Positions 1 through 7,887 of a stretch of DNA of 24,805 bases are shown here, piece after piece; position 1 is the stretch's first letter, and every line of letters starts with the position of its first letter. The position numbers and the translations under genes are program-made. The notes below the pieces were generated by a model. That model saw only the letters and a list, made by a program, of their open reading frames with translations, did not search any database and was not told the DNA's origin. Source of the stretch: JAGOUN01 sp040389005 (GTDB lineage Bacteria; Pseudomonadota; Gammaproteobacteria; JAGOUN01); assembly GCA_040389005.1 (NCBI GenBank), contig JAZKAS010000039.1, forward strand, positions 1 to 24,805, given 5' to 3'.

Positions 1-158
1 TCCATATAAAGACGATGCAAATACAGCATGTCGCTGTCGAAGAAATATTCTAACTTTGTGTGAGCAAGCGTAATGTTGAAGTCAAGAAAATTAAATACAA
101 TCACACAAGCAACAAAAAAATAAACAAGAACACGCCAAGTAAAAGTATTTTTTAGCAT
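1..158 (-). CDS. N-terminus of unknown membrane protein (partial)
   Basis: An open minus-strand frame starts at the ATG at 158 and runs without a stop off the left edge (52 complete codons). The start reads MLKNTFTWRVLVYFFVACV, followed by a hydrophobic run to about residue 28. This looks like a signal anchor or first membrane span preceded by basic residues (K3, R9). After it comes a polar stretch rich in Tyr, Phe, Asp and His. I do not recognise the family; an N-terminus like this fits a polytopic or periplasmic membrane protein. The gene is divergent from the dihydrouridine synthase gene at 241, and the 82 bases between them must hold both promoters. No strong Shine-Dalgarno is visible; a GAG lies about 6 bases before the ATG. 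Confidence 0.5.
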   Translation of the reverse strand, partial: MLKNTFTWRVLVYFFVACVIVFNFLDFNITLAHTKLEYFFDSDMLYLHRLYM

Positions 159-240
159 TTAAAGCTCATAATGTGTTTTTTGTACTCAAGAATTCGATGT
201 GTTATGATAATACTTTTGTAACGATATTATCTACGTCTAT

Positions 241-1188
241 ATGCTTATTTTTCCTAGAAAACTCATTCAAGCACCTCTCGCGGGCTACAGCTGTGCGCCC
301 TTTCGCGTACTCGCTGAACAATGGGGGAAGCCCGATTTTTCTTGTTCTGAAATGTTATCTGCACATCATATTTTTTCAGGCGCAAGACAAAAAGAACGTT
401 ATCACTATAAATCACCCCATGAAGGTAAATTATGCGTACAACTTGCTGGTGATGAAGCACATATATTAGCCTATGCTGCACAACAAGCTGTGAGCTGGGG
501 AGCAGATTTTATTGATTTGAATTGCGGATGCCCGCAACCTAAAATTCGCAAAAAAAATTTTGGCTCACGCTTGCTTTCAAATAGTGAACATTTATACCAC
601 TTAGTTTCAGCGCTTAAAGCAGCGGTAAATGTGCCTGTTTTAGTGAAAATCCGCGTCGATGCTGAAAGCGGTGATCGATATAATCAAGATGTTGCACAAG
701 CGATTGAAGCGGCTGGCGCAAATGCATTAACGGTGCATGGTCGGCATTGGACACACGATTATGATATCCCCGTTAATTATCACGAAATTGCTACTATTAA
801 AGCGAGCGTGAAAATCCCCGTCATCGGCAATGGTGATATTACAGATACAGCCTCGGCACAAAAAATGTTTTCAGAAACCGGCTGTGACGCTGTGATGATC
901 GCTCGCGCCAGCGTCGGACAGCCGTGGCTATTTGAAAAAATTCATCAAGAATTACAGGGAAATGTATTTATTCCACCGAGTTTAGCGGAGATTGGAGAAA
1001 TATTTCTATCGCACGTACGCGGCTTAACAGAACTCGAAAGCGAAAAATCCGCGTTGCTGCAATCACGATCGCTGGGGAAATATTACGCTCGAGATTATTT
1101 TGATCGAATCCCTTTTCTTCAAGCAATGGGCGAAGTCAAAACATATGACAATTTGGCCGAGATTGTAAAAAAATATTTTACAAAATGA
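241..1188 (+). CDS. tRNA-dihydrouridine synthase (Dus family)
   Basis: This flavoenzyme reduces specific uridines in tRNA D-loops to dihydrouridine with NADPH and FMN. The 315-residue product has the Dus TIM-barrel landmarks in order: APLAGYSCAPFR near residues 11-22, the active-site region DLNCGCP at 92-98 with the expected catalytic cysteine at C97, VLVKIRV around K136, TVHGR with H166, the phosphate-binding strand IGNGDITD at 195-202, and the DAVMIARAS segment at 216-224. The length is normal for DusB/DusC. DLNCGCP resembles DusC, whereas the NGDITD and GQPWLF segments resemble DusB, so the subfamily and target uridine are left open. ATG 241 is the first start codon after the in-frame stop at 208; no clear ribosome site precedes it. 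It converges on cspA across a palindromic repeat. Confidence 0.9.
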   Translation: MLIFPRKLIQAPLAGYSCAPFRVLAEQWGKPDFSCSEMLSAHHIFSGARQKERYHYKSPHEGKLCVQLAGDEAHILAYAAQQAVSWGADFIDLNCGCPQPKIRKKNFGSRLLSNSEHLYHLVSALKAAVNVPVLVKIRVDAESGDRYNQDVAQAIEAAGANALTVHGRHWTHDYDIPVNYHEIATIKASVKIPVIGNGDITDTASAQKMFSETGCDAVMIARASVGQPWLFEKIHQELQGNVFIPPSLAEIGEIFLSHVRGLTELESEKSALLQSRSLGKYYARDYFDRIPFLQAMGEVKTYDNLAEIVKKYFTK

Positions 1189-1194
1189 CAGAGT

Positions 1195-1263
1195 CGTCAT
1201 TGCCAGCACTAGAGGCAACCCATCTTGTTTCGGATGGATTGCCGCGCTGCGCTCGCAATGACG
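1195..1263. repeat. 69-bp palindromic intergenic repeat element
   Basis: The element is bounded by a perfect 9-bp inverted repeat: CGTCATTGC at 1195-1203 and GCAATGACG at 1255-1263. Inside is a second inverted pair with one mismatch, GGCAACCCATC at 1214-1224 and GATGGATTGCC at 1233-1243, around an 8-base loop. The right half (CATTGCGAGCGCAGCGCGGC when read on the minus strand) resembles the dispersed REP-like elements that begin GTCATTGCGAGC in many bacterial genomes. It fills almost the whole space between the convergent stops of the dihydrouridine synthase gene and cspA, where it could form a long hairpin and act as a two-way terminator or mRNA-end stabiliser. That role is inference. Confidence 0.7.
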
Positions 1264-1269
1264 GAAAAA

Positions 1270-1473
1270 CTAAAGCGCCGTCACGTTGACAGCAAATTCA
1301 CCGCGCTCGCCTGTTTCGACTTCATAACTAACACGCTGACCATCGACTAACTCTTTATAACCATCGGATTGAATTTTAGAGTAATGCACAAATACTTCTG
1401 CGCCGCCGTTATCAGGCGTAATAAAGCCATACCCTTTGATTTTATTAAATCGTTTCACTACACCTGTTTGCAT
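1270..1473 (-). CDS. Cold-shock protein, CspA family
   Basis: A single cold-shock domain of 67 residues, the usual size for the family. These proteins bind single-stranded RNA and DNA and melt secondary structure. RNP1 is KGYGFI at residues 13-18 and RNP2 is VFVHY at 27-31, both intact. The N-terminus (MQTGVVKRFN) is typical, as is the GQRVSYEVE stretch. ATG 1473 is preceded by a good ribosome site (GAGGAAG) at normal distance. The gene lies 27 bases downstream of dbpA on the same strand, so the two are probably cotranscribed, pairing an RNA chaperone with a ribosomal RNA helicase. No long cold-shock leader of its own is possible in that spacing. Which Csp paralogue it is cannot be told from the sequence. 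Confidence 0.93.
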   Translation of the reverse strand: MQTGVVKRFNKIKGYGFITPDNGGAEVFVHYSKIQSDGYKELVDGQRVSYEVETGERGEFAVNVTAL

Positions 1474-1500
1474 AACATTCTTCCTCTACTTTTAAAAAAA

Positions 1501-2883
1501 TTAATCTAACTTTCGTACGTGAATCTTTCGGCCTTTCAATCGACCATCTTGAAAATAACTAAATGCTTTATCGGCTTGACTATGATGTACAGCAATATAA
1601 GCATAAAGCGGTCCGACGTCAATTTTACCTATCATTTCACTCGATAATCCAGCATCTTTTGTCAATGCGCCTAATATATCGCCTGGACGGATTTTATCTT
1701 TTCGTCCTGCGCTAATATATAAAGTGACCATTTCAGGCAAAAGCTTCATATCATCGGCTTTTTTTAATTTACTTGCCTGCCCCCATTGTAAAGGCTTTTG
1801 CAACTTTTCTTCAATCATATGCAGACGCTCTGCGTCATCAGACGTCGTCAGGGTGATCGCGAGACCTTTGCTGCCTGCGCGCCCAGTGCGACCAATACGA
1901 TGAATATGCACATCATGATTATGGGCAGTTTCAAAATTAATCACTGCTGGCAATTCTTTAATATCGAGCCCTCGAGCGGCAACATCGGTCGCCACTAAAA
2001 TAGAACAACTGTTATTCTTAAAGCGAATAATCGCATTATCGCGCTCGACTTGCTCCATATCGCCATTCAATGCGATGGCGCTAAAACCAGCAGCTCGTAA
2101 CGATGCCACAATTTGCAAGGTTTGCTCTTTAAGTGTACAAAAAATTAATGTTGAAACCGGCTTATGATGCATTAATAAGGATTTTAACAAATGTAGTTTC
2201 TCGGCATCAGCAGACGCAGGTACTTTATAGAAAACTTGCTCAATATTCACTTCTTCTTGACTATCTTCGACGACTATTTTTTTCGCATTGCGCATAAATT
2301 TGCCCGCAAGGCTTTTGACTCGAGGCGAGAATGTCGCGGAAAATAATAGCATCTGGCAATCGAGGGGGCAAAAGGTCAGGATTTCACCGATATCATCGAC
2401 AAAGCCCATATCTAGCATGCGATCGGCTTCGTCTAAAACCAGTGTTTGCAATTGATCTAACTTCAATGCGCCACTTTCTAGATGCTTTTTCACCCGCCCC
2501 GGTGTACCAACAATAATATGCGCCCCGTGTTTCAAGGAATCTAGTTGCGGCCGCATCGGAATACCGCCGGATAAATTGATCACTTTTACATTCGGCATTA
2601 AACGCGCCAATTGACGCATCACTTGGGCAACTTGCTCTGCCAATTCACGTGTTGGACATAAAACTAATGCTTGAACCGTAAAACTCTCTACAACCAAACG
2701 ATTTAATACGGCTAAACCAAACGCCGCGGTTTTACCACTACCTGTTTTAGCCTGAGCGATAATATCGTCGCCACTTAGCATTATGGGCAAGCTCTGAGCT
2801 TGAACAGGCGTCATTTCGACGTACCCTAAAGAAGCTACGTTATTTAATAGCGCTTCTCGCAAATCTAACGATGCAAAAGACAT
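1501..2883 (-). CDS. dbpA: ATP-dependent RNA helicase DbpA
   Basis: A DEAD-box helicase of 460 residues (E. coli DbpA is about 457). DbpA acts on 23S rRNA hairpin 92 during 50S subunit assembly. All core motifs are visible: the Q motif MTPVQ at 24-28, motif I AQAKTGSGKT at 43-52, PTREL at 77-81, TPGR at 127-130, DEAD at 151-154, SAT at 182-184, then VATDVAARGLDI (motif V) and HRIGRTGR (motif VI). The C-terminal 75 or so residues carry the DbpA-type RNA-binding fold: GRKDKIRPGDILGALT, IGKIDV, and a closing LKGRKIHVRKL. That tail separates DbpA from RhlE, SrmB and CsdA. It starts at ATG 2883 and is followed by cspA after 27 bases; corA lies 54 bases upstream on the same strand. Confidence 0.95.
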   Translation of the reverse strand: MSFASLDLREALLNNVASLGYVEMTPVQAQSLPIMLSGDDIIAQAKTGSGKTAAFGLAVLNRLVVESFTVQALVLCPTRELAEQVAQVMRQLARLMPNVKVINLSGGIPMRPQLDSLKHGAHIIVGTPGRVKKHLESGALKLDQLQTLVLDEADRMLDMGFVDDIGEILTFCPLDCQMLLFSATFSPRVKSLAGKFMRNAKKIVVEDSQEEVNIEQVFYKVPASADAEKLHLLKSLLMHHKPVSTLIFCTLKEQTLQIVASLRAAGFSAIALNGDMEQVERDNAIIRFKNNSCSILVATDVAARGLDIKELPAVINFETAHNHDVHIHRIGRTGRAGSKGLAITLTTSDDAERLHMIEEKLQKPLQWGQASKLKKADDMKLLPEMVTLYISAGRKDKIRPGDILGALTKDAGLSSEMIGKIDVGPLYAYIAVHHSQADKAFSYFQDGRLKGRKIHVRKLD

Positions 2884-2937
2884 ATTCGCTTAACTACTCT
2901 CAAAAAATCAAATGATAGCATAACATGAGGCAGCCCC

Positions 2938-3912
2938 TTACATCCATTTTTTCCACTTAAAAAATTGATAGGGAATCAATGCTGATAAAAACATAACGCC
3001 CACGGCAAATGGAAAGCCATAATGCCAATTTAGCTCTGGCATAAATTTGAAATTCATTCCATAAATACTTGCCACTACTGTAGGCGGTAAAAAAATCACC
3101 GCGGCAATTGAGAAAATTTTAATAATATTACTTTGATTAATATTAATCATGCCCAGCGTCGCATTGAGTAAAAAATTTACTTGATTGGATAAAAAACCAA
3201 CATGGTCACTTAATGCTTGAATATCAGCCGCCAATGTAGCCAAATGCAATTCATTATCAACGTCTAATAGCGTTTTTTCATTTTGCCTAAAATATGAGAC
3301 CAAACGATTAAAGGTAATTAAACTTTCACGTACTTTTGCTCCTAAATCACCATTGGCGCCGATTTCTTGCAAAAGATGTTGAAAATTAATTTTGTCTTTT
3401 GATTTCTGCTTGGGGCGAAAAATCATTTGCGAATGCTTATCGACTAAGCCGCCAACACGCTCTAAAATATCCGCAATTCGATCAATTGTCGCTTCTAATA
3501 ATTCGATCAAAACACTTTTAGAGTCTTCCTCATAAATTTCTTTTTTATGGATACGAGAAATAAACAGTGTGAATGCTTGAAGATCAAAATAACGAATCGT
3601 GATTAATTGCGATGGTGTTAAAATAAAACTTGCCGCATCTAAAATAGGCTCTTTTGATTCAGAATGCACTAACATGCTAGCTGTCATAAAAAGTGCATTA
3701 TTTTCTTTATACAAACGATTGGAAATTTCAATTTCTCGCATATCATCTCTTGTCGGGATATTGAGAGAAATAGCAGATTCGACCAGCTTGTCTTCTTCAG
3801 CAGTGGGCCGCAATAAATCAATCCACAACGCTTTTTGCAACAGAAAACTATTTTCCATCGAAATAATATAGGGCTGAAGAGCACTTTTTTCTAAAAGATA
3901 TGCGGTAATCAT
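2938..3912 (-). CDS. corA: CorA-family magnesium/divalent cation transporter
   Basis: CorA forms a pentameric inner-membrane channel for Mg2+ (and Co2+/Ni2+). The 324-residue product has the family layout: a large soluble N-terminal domain with long helices, then two C-terminal membrane spans at about 263-284 and 298-316. The signature GMN is at 285-287 (in SIYGMNF), followed by the periplasmic-loop motif MPEL at 291-294. The basic tail KWKKWM is typical. I chose ATG 3912 because AAGGAG lies just before it; the longer frame from a TTG at 3942 would overlap the upstream transporter gene. The gap to that gene's stop (3926) is only 13 bases, so they are likely cotranscribed. Some CorA relatives transport zinc instead, so the substrate is family-level inference. 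Confidence 0.9.
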   Translation of the reverse strand: MITAYLLEKSALQPYIISMENSFLLQKALWIDLLRPTAEEDKLVESAISLNIPTRDDMREIEISNRLYKENNALFMTASMLVHSESKEPILDAASFILTPSQLITIRYFDLQAFTLFISRIHKKEIYEEDSKSVLIELLEATIDRIADILERVGGLVDKHSQMIFRPKQKSKDKINFQHLLQEIGANGDLGAKVRESLITFNRLVSYFRQNEKTLLDVDNELHLATLAADIQALSDHVGFLSNQVNFLLNATLGMININQSNIIKIFSIAAVIFLPPTVVASIYGMNFKFMPELNWHYGFPFAVGVMFLSALIPYQFFKWKKWM

Positions 3913-3925
3913 TGGTATCTCCTTT

Positions 3926-4822
3926 TTATGCATCGAGGGCAAAATGCTGATACTTATCCACTTTAATCAGTGAAAAAATTGTACCTGTTAAAATACACGC
4001 GCCGCCTATAAAAACCGACCAGCCTATTTTCTCATTATTAATCAGATAGCCAAATAGCGATCCAAAAATGGGTTCAAAGCAAAAAATCATCGCAGCTCGA
4101 TTCGCCGTCGTATAATGCTGGAACTTTGTTTGTAGCAATAACGCAATTGCTGTTGCAAACAACGCACAAAATAAAATAGCTCCTACGACAGAATATGTCA
4201 ATAAAGGCAAAAAGCTTTTTCCTAAGGTGAAAGGAATAGAAAAAACACCTGTAAAGAAAATTTGATAAAACGCTAAAAGTGATAATGAAGACAAAACGGA
4301 CGATACTTTTTGCAAATAAACAATGGTGATGGCGACAAAAATAGCACACAGCAATACCCATGCATCACCTGTGCTTAGATGTGACACATTACCGCCAACG
4401 AGAAAAAATAACCCCAAAAGACATAGAAAAGAACACAGAATATCTTTCTTAGAAGGCTTCCCTAAGGCGAAAAAAGGTAATATAAAGGGAACAATTACTA
4501 CGCTAATACCAGTAATAAACGATCCTTCTGCAGAAGTCACTGTTTGCATGCCAATCGTTTGAGAAATATAAACCACGACATTAAATGCCGCAATAATCAT
4601 TCCAGCTACAAGCACATTTTTAGATGATTTTTTTATTTCTAAAAAAACAAACGGTAACAAAATAAGCGCCGCAAGAAAAAACCGTACCATTACAAAGACA
4701 GAAGGATCTACCGTTGCAACAGAGTTCCCGACCAAAGGAAACGACATTCCCCAGCACAATGTAACAAACAGCAAAATACTTTCACCCACCAAACAGCGTG
4801 AAATCTTATTTTTTTTCAGCAT
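3926..4822 (-). CDS. EamA/DMT-superfamily transporter
   Basis: A very hydrophobic 298-residue protein with about ten predicted membrane spans in two five-helix EamA repeats. The first repeat begins around LFVTLCWGMSFP (18-29). The second contains the signature-like segment MIFCFEPIFGSLFGYLI at about 245-261. Members of the drug/metabolite transporter superfamily export amino acids, nucleosides or other metabolites. Nothing here fixes the substrate, so no RhtA or YdcZ name is given. ATG 4822 gives the standard EamA N-terminus with a basic MLKKNK lead; its ribosome site is weak. The gene sits 13 bases upstream of the corA start and is the apparent first gene of the group that runs through corA, dbpA and cspA. 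The 79 bases upstream, to the GH18 stop, show no obvious promoter or terminator. Confidence 0.88.
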   Translation of the reverse strand: MLKKNKISRCLVGESILLFVTLCWGMSFPLVGNSVATVDPSVFVMVRFFLAALILLPFVFLEIKKSSKNVLVAGMIIAAFNVVVYISQTIGMQTVTSAEGSFITGISVVIVPFILPFFALGKPSKKDILCSFLCLLGLFFLVGGNVSHLSTGDAWVLLCAIFVAITIVYLQKVSSVLSSLSLLAFYQIFFTGVFSIPFTLGKSFLPLLTYSVVGAILFCALFATAIALLLQTKFQHYTTANRAAMIFCFEPIFGSLFGYLINNEKIGWSVFIGGACILTGTIFSLIKVDKYQHFALDA

Positions 4823-4901
4823 GTATTAAACAACTATCAACAAACGCACATGCCTCTAACAATAGTGGCAATACCTTTAAAATGCAATGAGCACGTATCG
4901 C

Positions 4902-6377
4902 TTACGCTAATTGAACAAAGGGATTATTTGTTTCAACAGCGCTATATTCAGTTGAACGTGACGCATGATATTTATTGTATGCAAAACAACCCACTGCGCT
5001 TAGAAGCATGCCAATGCCAGCCCCTACCGCAGCTGCGGTAATAGTGTCTGAGTTAATTGAACTTTCTTCGCCTTTTTGCTGCTCACTTGGCATCACTGTC
5101 GGCACAGTTGGGGCGGCTGTTCGTAAAGATGTTGGAGCTGCAGTTAGTGAGAGTGTCGGCACGCGAGTAGATGGACTCGCTGTTGGCGCTAAAGTAAGCG
5201 CGTTCGTAGGTTTAGTAGTTTGGCCACTGCAAGCATCAAACGTACTTTTTATAGTACTCGTAATAAGATAGTTATTTGCCTGATCACAATAAGAAGCCCA
5301 AACCCCGCCGCCCACGGTACAACCATAAAGCTCATTGGCTTTTAAAAAAGTTTGCTTAACGACATCCGCCGTTGCATAACCAAAGGAACATGCCGTCGGG
5401 TCTTTTTCTGGTTCAATCGCACATAAGCCTAGCACAATTTGCGCAGAGTTATAGCCATTATAGTTAATCGCTGCGTTTGGATTGATCCAATCTGACAGGA
5501 TCTGCATAAAATTGTCATAGGAGCCATAGGCATAGGGGCTACACCAGTTATTATACGATTGAATAAATACNNNNNNNNNNNNNNNNNNNNNNNNNNNNNN
5601 NNNNNNNNNNNNNNNNNNNNNNNNNNNNTCATTTAAAATTTCAACCCAATAATTATAAACACTACCGCTTCCAGGAACATAAGCCCCTGCTGCGGAAGAA
5701 ACTCCCGGACATTCAGGCGCTACCGAAATAATCATTTCCGGAGCTAATTTATGCAGCGTTGTCAGTAGTGCTGTCATATTACTGGGAGGTATTGACGACA
5801 GTTGCTCAAGATCAATATCTATCTTGTTTACGCCATTTTTATTGGCTAACGCCACCATTTGAGAAGCCACTACATCAACATTACTGAGAAAATACTCAGG
5901 ATGATATTGCCCAGCGCCGCCGTAGGAAATACCGCCACGTCCATTAAGCGTAGAAGCAGCCGCTGTGGCTGTAAAATCGACATTACCGGCTTCGTCGGCC
6001 ATACCAAAACCAATCGGCACATAGGTTGCATCAGGATTAACATCTCCATAACCGATCGATAAACCACAGGTTGTAGAACTGCATGAATAAATTACTAATG
6101 CTTGATTAGAACTTATTGCACTCCATACAGGCTCACTCTGAGTAACAAGGGGCATTTTTTGTGAGATAACTTTATCTTCCGCATGAGCAGCACGATAATT
6201 ATAGATCGGTCCGATATGAACATCGCCATAAATACCACGCCCCACACCACCAAAAGGTAATGATGGATCTACAATTTCATTAATTGGCGCAAATTGAGAT
6301 AACGCTCGTGCTTTTCCAGCAGCATTTAAAGCACCGCCCAGCAACATCATCATGCTCAAAAAGTTGAAAGATTTCAT
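4902..6377 (-). CDS. Membrane-anchored GH18 chitinase-like protein (contains assembly gap)
   Basis: A glycoside hydrolase family 18-like protein of about 491 codons, 20 of them unknown because of a run of Ns. Order of parts: Sec signal peptide about 1-24; GH18 barrel with SYGG at 151-154 (family SxGG) and DIDLE at 187-191 (DxDxE, E191 the predicted acid); QSYNN at 273-277 after the gap, like the QxYN of class III chitinases; GVWASY at 358-363 matching the last strand; Pro-Thr stalk about 388-431; one membrane span about 446-467; cytosol-like tail to 491. The first D of DxxDxDxE is replaced by N184, a common variation. GH18 enzymes cleave chitin or peptidoglycan-like beta-1,4-GlcNAc; the substrate here is unknown. 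Sampled 60-base rows at 5101, 5881 and 5941 have 30-34 G+C, against 21-24 in sampled corA and cysS rows. The signal-stalk-anchor plan looks eukaryotic. Confidence 0.8.
   Translation of the reverse strand: MKSFNFLSMMMLLGGALNAAGKARALSQFAPINEIVDPSLPFGGVGRGIYGDVHIGPIYNYRAAHAEDKVISQKMPLVTQSEPVWSAISSNQALVIYSCSSTTCGLSIGYGDVNPDATYVPIGFGMADEAGNVDFTATAAASTLNGRGGISYGGAGQYHPEYFLSNVDVVASQMVALANKNGVNKIDIDLEQLSSIPPSNMTALLTTLHKLAPEMIISVAPECPGVSSAAGAYVPGSGSVYNYWVEILNXXXXXXXXXXXXXXXXXXXXVFIQSYNNWCSPYAYGSYDNFMQILSDWINPNAAINYNGYNSAQIVLGLCAIEPEKDPTACSFGYATADVVKQTFLKANELYGCTVGGGVWASYCDQANNYLITSTIKSTFDACSGQTTKPTNALTLAPTASPSTRVPTLSLTAAPTSLRTAAPTVPTVMPSEQQKGEESSINSDTITAAAVGAGIGMLLSAVGCFAYNKYHASRSTEYSAVETNNPFVQLA
5571..5628. 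other. Assembly gap (58 N)
   Basis: A run of 58 undetermined bases interrupts the GH18 gene between the strand carrying the catalytic DIDLE and the one carrying QSYNN. The flanking sequences are in the same frame at this gap length and both match one GH18 protein, so the gene is probably intact. However, the true size of the gap cannot be known from the window, and residue numbers after it are provisional. Confidence 0.97.
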
Positions 6378-6457
6378 GGCAACCTATAAATATTTAACTG
6401 ATTAACAATCAATATAAGTGCTCAATGTTAAGACAAGCTTAAACTACAACCAAAAGT

Positions 6458-7831
6458 TTATCCTTTGCGCCAGGTAGTTCCATGAATACTGTCTTCAATT
6501 ACAATGCCAATTGCCTTTAATTCATCACGAATACGATCAGATTCTTTCCAGTCTTTTGCCGCGCGTGCTTTTTCTCTTTTTTGCAATAAATCTTCAATCA
6601 CTGCTTTATGCGTCAAATGTCCTTGCAAAAAATCATCGGGTGTAGACGTTAAAAGCCCTAAACTATTGGCTAAATAACGCAAGGTTGCCGCAAGTATTTC
6701 TGCCGAACTCGTATCTACTGTTTTTTCTACATTAATATCATGTGCTAATTCAAATAAAACCGCTAATGCTTCAGGCGTATTAAAATCATCGTTCATGACT
6801 TGTGTGAACTTTTCAATATAAGCTTGATTATAAGCCGTACTAGAATAATCTAAACCACGCAAAGCAATGTAAAATGTTTCGAGTGATTTCCGTGCTTGTT
6901 CGAGCATCGCTTCGCTATAATTAAGTGGTTTACGATATTGACTTGATAACATAAAAAATCGCAATTCTTCTGCTGCATGTTTTTTTAGTGTTTCTTGAAT
7001 CGTTAAAAAATTGCCTAATGACTTTGACATTTTTTCGCCATTAATGGTCAATAAACCAGAATGCATCCAAATATTCGCGAACTCTTCGCCCGTCGCGGCC
7101 TCTGATTGCGCAATTTCATTTTCATGATGCGGGAACTTTAAATCCATGCCACCGCCGTGAATATCAAAATGATTACCCAAACATTTGGTCGACATCGCGG
7201 AACATTCAATATGCCAACCGGGGCGTCCTTCCCCCCATGGCGATGACCATTGCGGCTCGCCCGGTTTGGATAATTTCCATAAGACAAAATCTAGCGGATC
7301 ACGCTTACCCTCATTGACAACAACTCGTTCGCCTGATCGTAAGTCATCAATATTACGATTCGATAATTTTCCGTATTCTGCAAAACTACGCACTTCAAAA
7401 CAGACATCACCATTATCCGCGACATAGGCATGTTTTTTTGCAATAAGTTGTTCGATCATTGCAATAATTTCACCGATAAACTCTGTCGCGCGCGGCTCAA
7501 TATCAGGTGATAATAAATTCAGCGCTTTTTCATCTTCGTGCATGACGTCAATAAAACGCTGGGATAATGCCGTACTATTTTCACCAAGTTCATTGGCACG
7601 TTTAATAATTTTATCATCAACATCGGTAATATTACGCACATAAAGCACTTTATAATCTAACCAACGCAAATAACGCACGATCATATCAAACGCCATCATT
7701 GAACGCGCATGGCCAATATGACATAAATCATAAACGGTAATGCCACAGACATATAATTTTATTATGCCGGGAGTTAATGGTGCGAGAATTTCTTTTTTTT
7801 CAGTTAACGTATTATAGATTTTAATATCCAC
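6458..7831 (-). CDS. cysS: Cysteinyl-tRNA synthetase
   Basis: A class I aminoacyl-tRNA synthetase charging tRNA-Cys; 457 residues from the start chosen here (E. coli CysRS has 461). The HIGH motif is intact at 38-41 (CHIGHAR) and KMSKS at 267-271. The expected zinc ligands are in place: C29, C210 in WHIEC, H235 and E239 in PHHENE. I chose GTG 7831 because AAAGGAA lies a few bases upstream and the protein then begins VDIKIYNTLT, like other CysRS N-termini. The longest frame, from a GTG at 7882, would add 17 residues encoded by a palindromic repeat and is rejected. The GH18 gene starts 80 bases downstream; gltX lies upstream on the same strand, separated by the repeat at 7850-7887. Confidence 0.96.
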   Translation of the reverse strand: MDIKIYNTLTEKKEILAPLTPGIIKLYVCGITVYDLCHIGHARSMMAFDMIVRYLRWLDYKVLYVRNITDVDDKIIKRANELGENSTALSQRFIDVMHEDEKALNLLSPDIEPRATEFIGEIIAMIEQLIAKKHAYVADNGDVCFEVRSFAEYGKLSNRNIDDLRSGERVVVNEGKRDPLDFVLWKLSKPGEPQWSSPWGEGRPGWHIECSAMSTKCLGNHFDIHGGGMDLKFPHHENEIAQSEAATGEEFANIWMHSGLLTINGEKMSKSLGNFLTIQETLKKHAAEELRFFMLSSQYRKPLNYSEAMLEQARKSLETFYIALRGLDYSSTAYNQAYIEKFTQVMNDDFNTPEALAVLFELAHDINVEKTVDTSSAEILAATLRYLANSLGLLTSTPDDFLQGHLTHKAVIEDLLQKREKARAAKDWKESDRIRDELKAIGIVIEDSIHGTTWRKG

Positions 7832-7849
7832 TTTTATTTCCTTTATCCT

Positions 7850-7887
7850 GTAGGGTGGATTACAGTGAGCGCACCTAATCACCCTAC
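7850..7887. repeat. Palindromic intergenic repeat between gltX and cysS
   Basis: An inverted repeat: GTAGGGTGGATTA at 7850-7862 and TAATCACCCTAC at 7876-7887, matching with a single bulged G, around a 13-base centre (CAGTGAGCGCACC). It resembles the dispersed GTAGGGTGGATTA-type repeats of many proteobacterial genomes. It occupies most of the gltX-cysS spacer and could act as a hairpin that stabilises or attenuates the transcript between the two synthetase genes. Only this copy is in the window, so its repeat status is inferred. Confidence 0.65.

Noticed and set aside
173..469. 98-residue plus-strand frame overlapping the start of the dihydrouridine synthase gene
   Set aside because: It is a shifted-frame shadow of a well-supported enzyme and shows no domain of its own.
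4902..6377. Eukaryotic contamination or chimeric contig as the source of the GH18 gene
   Set aside because: The gene is intron-free, has bacterial spacing to cysS and the transporter gene on the same strand, and both flanks are continuous outside the N run. The single N gap lies inside the gene, so a mis-join there is not fully excluded.
7832..7882. 17-residue N-terminal extension of CysRS from a GTG at 7882
   Set aside because: It is encoded largely by an inverted repeat, has no family counterpart, and a good ribosome site precedes GTG 7831.
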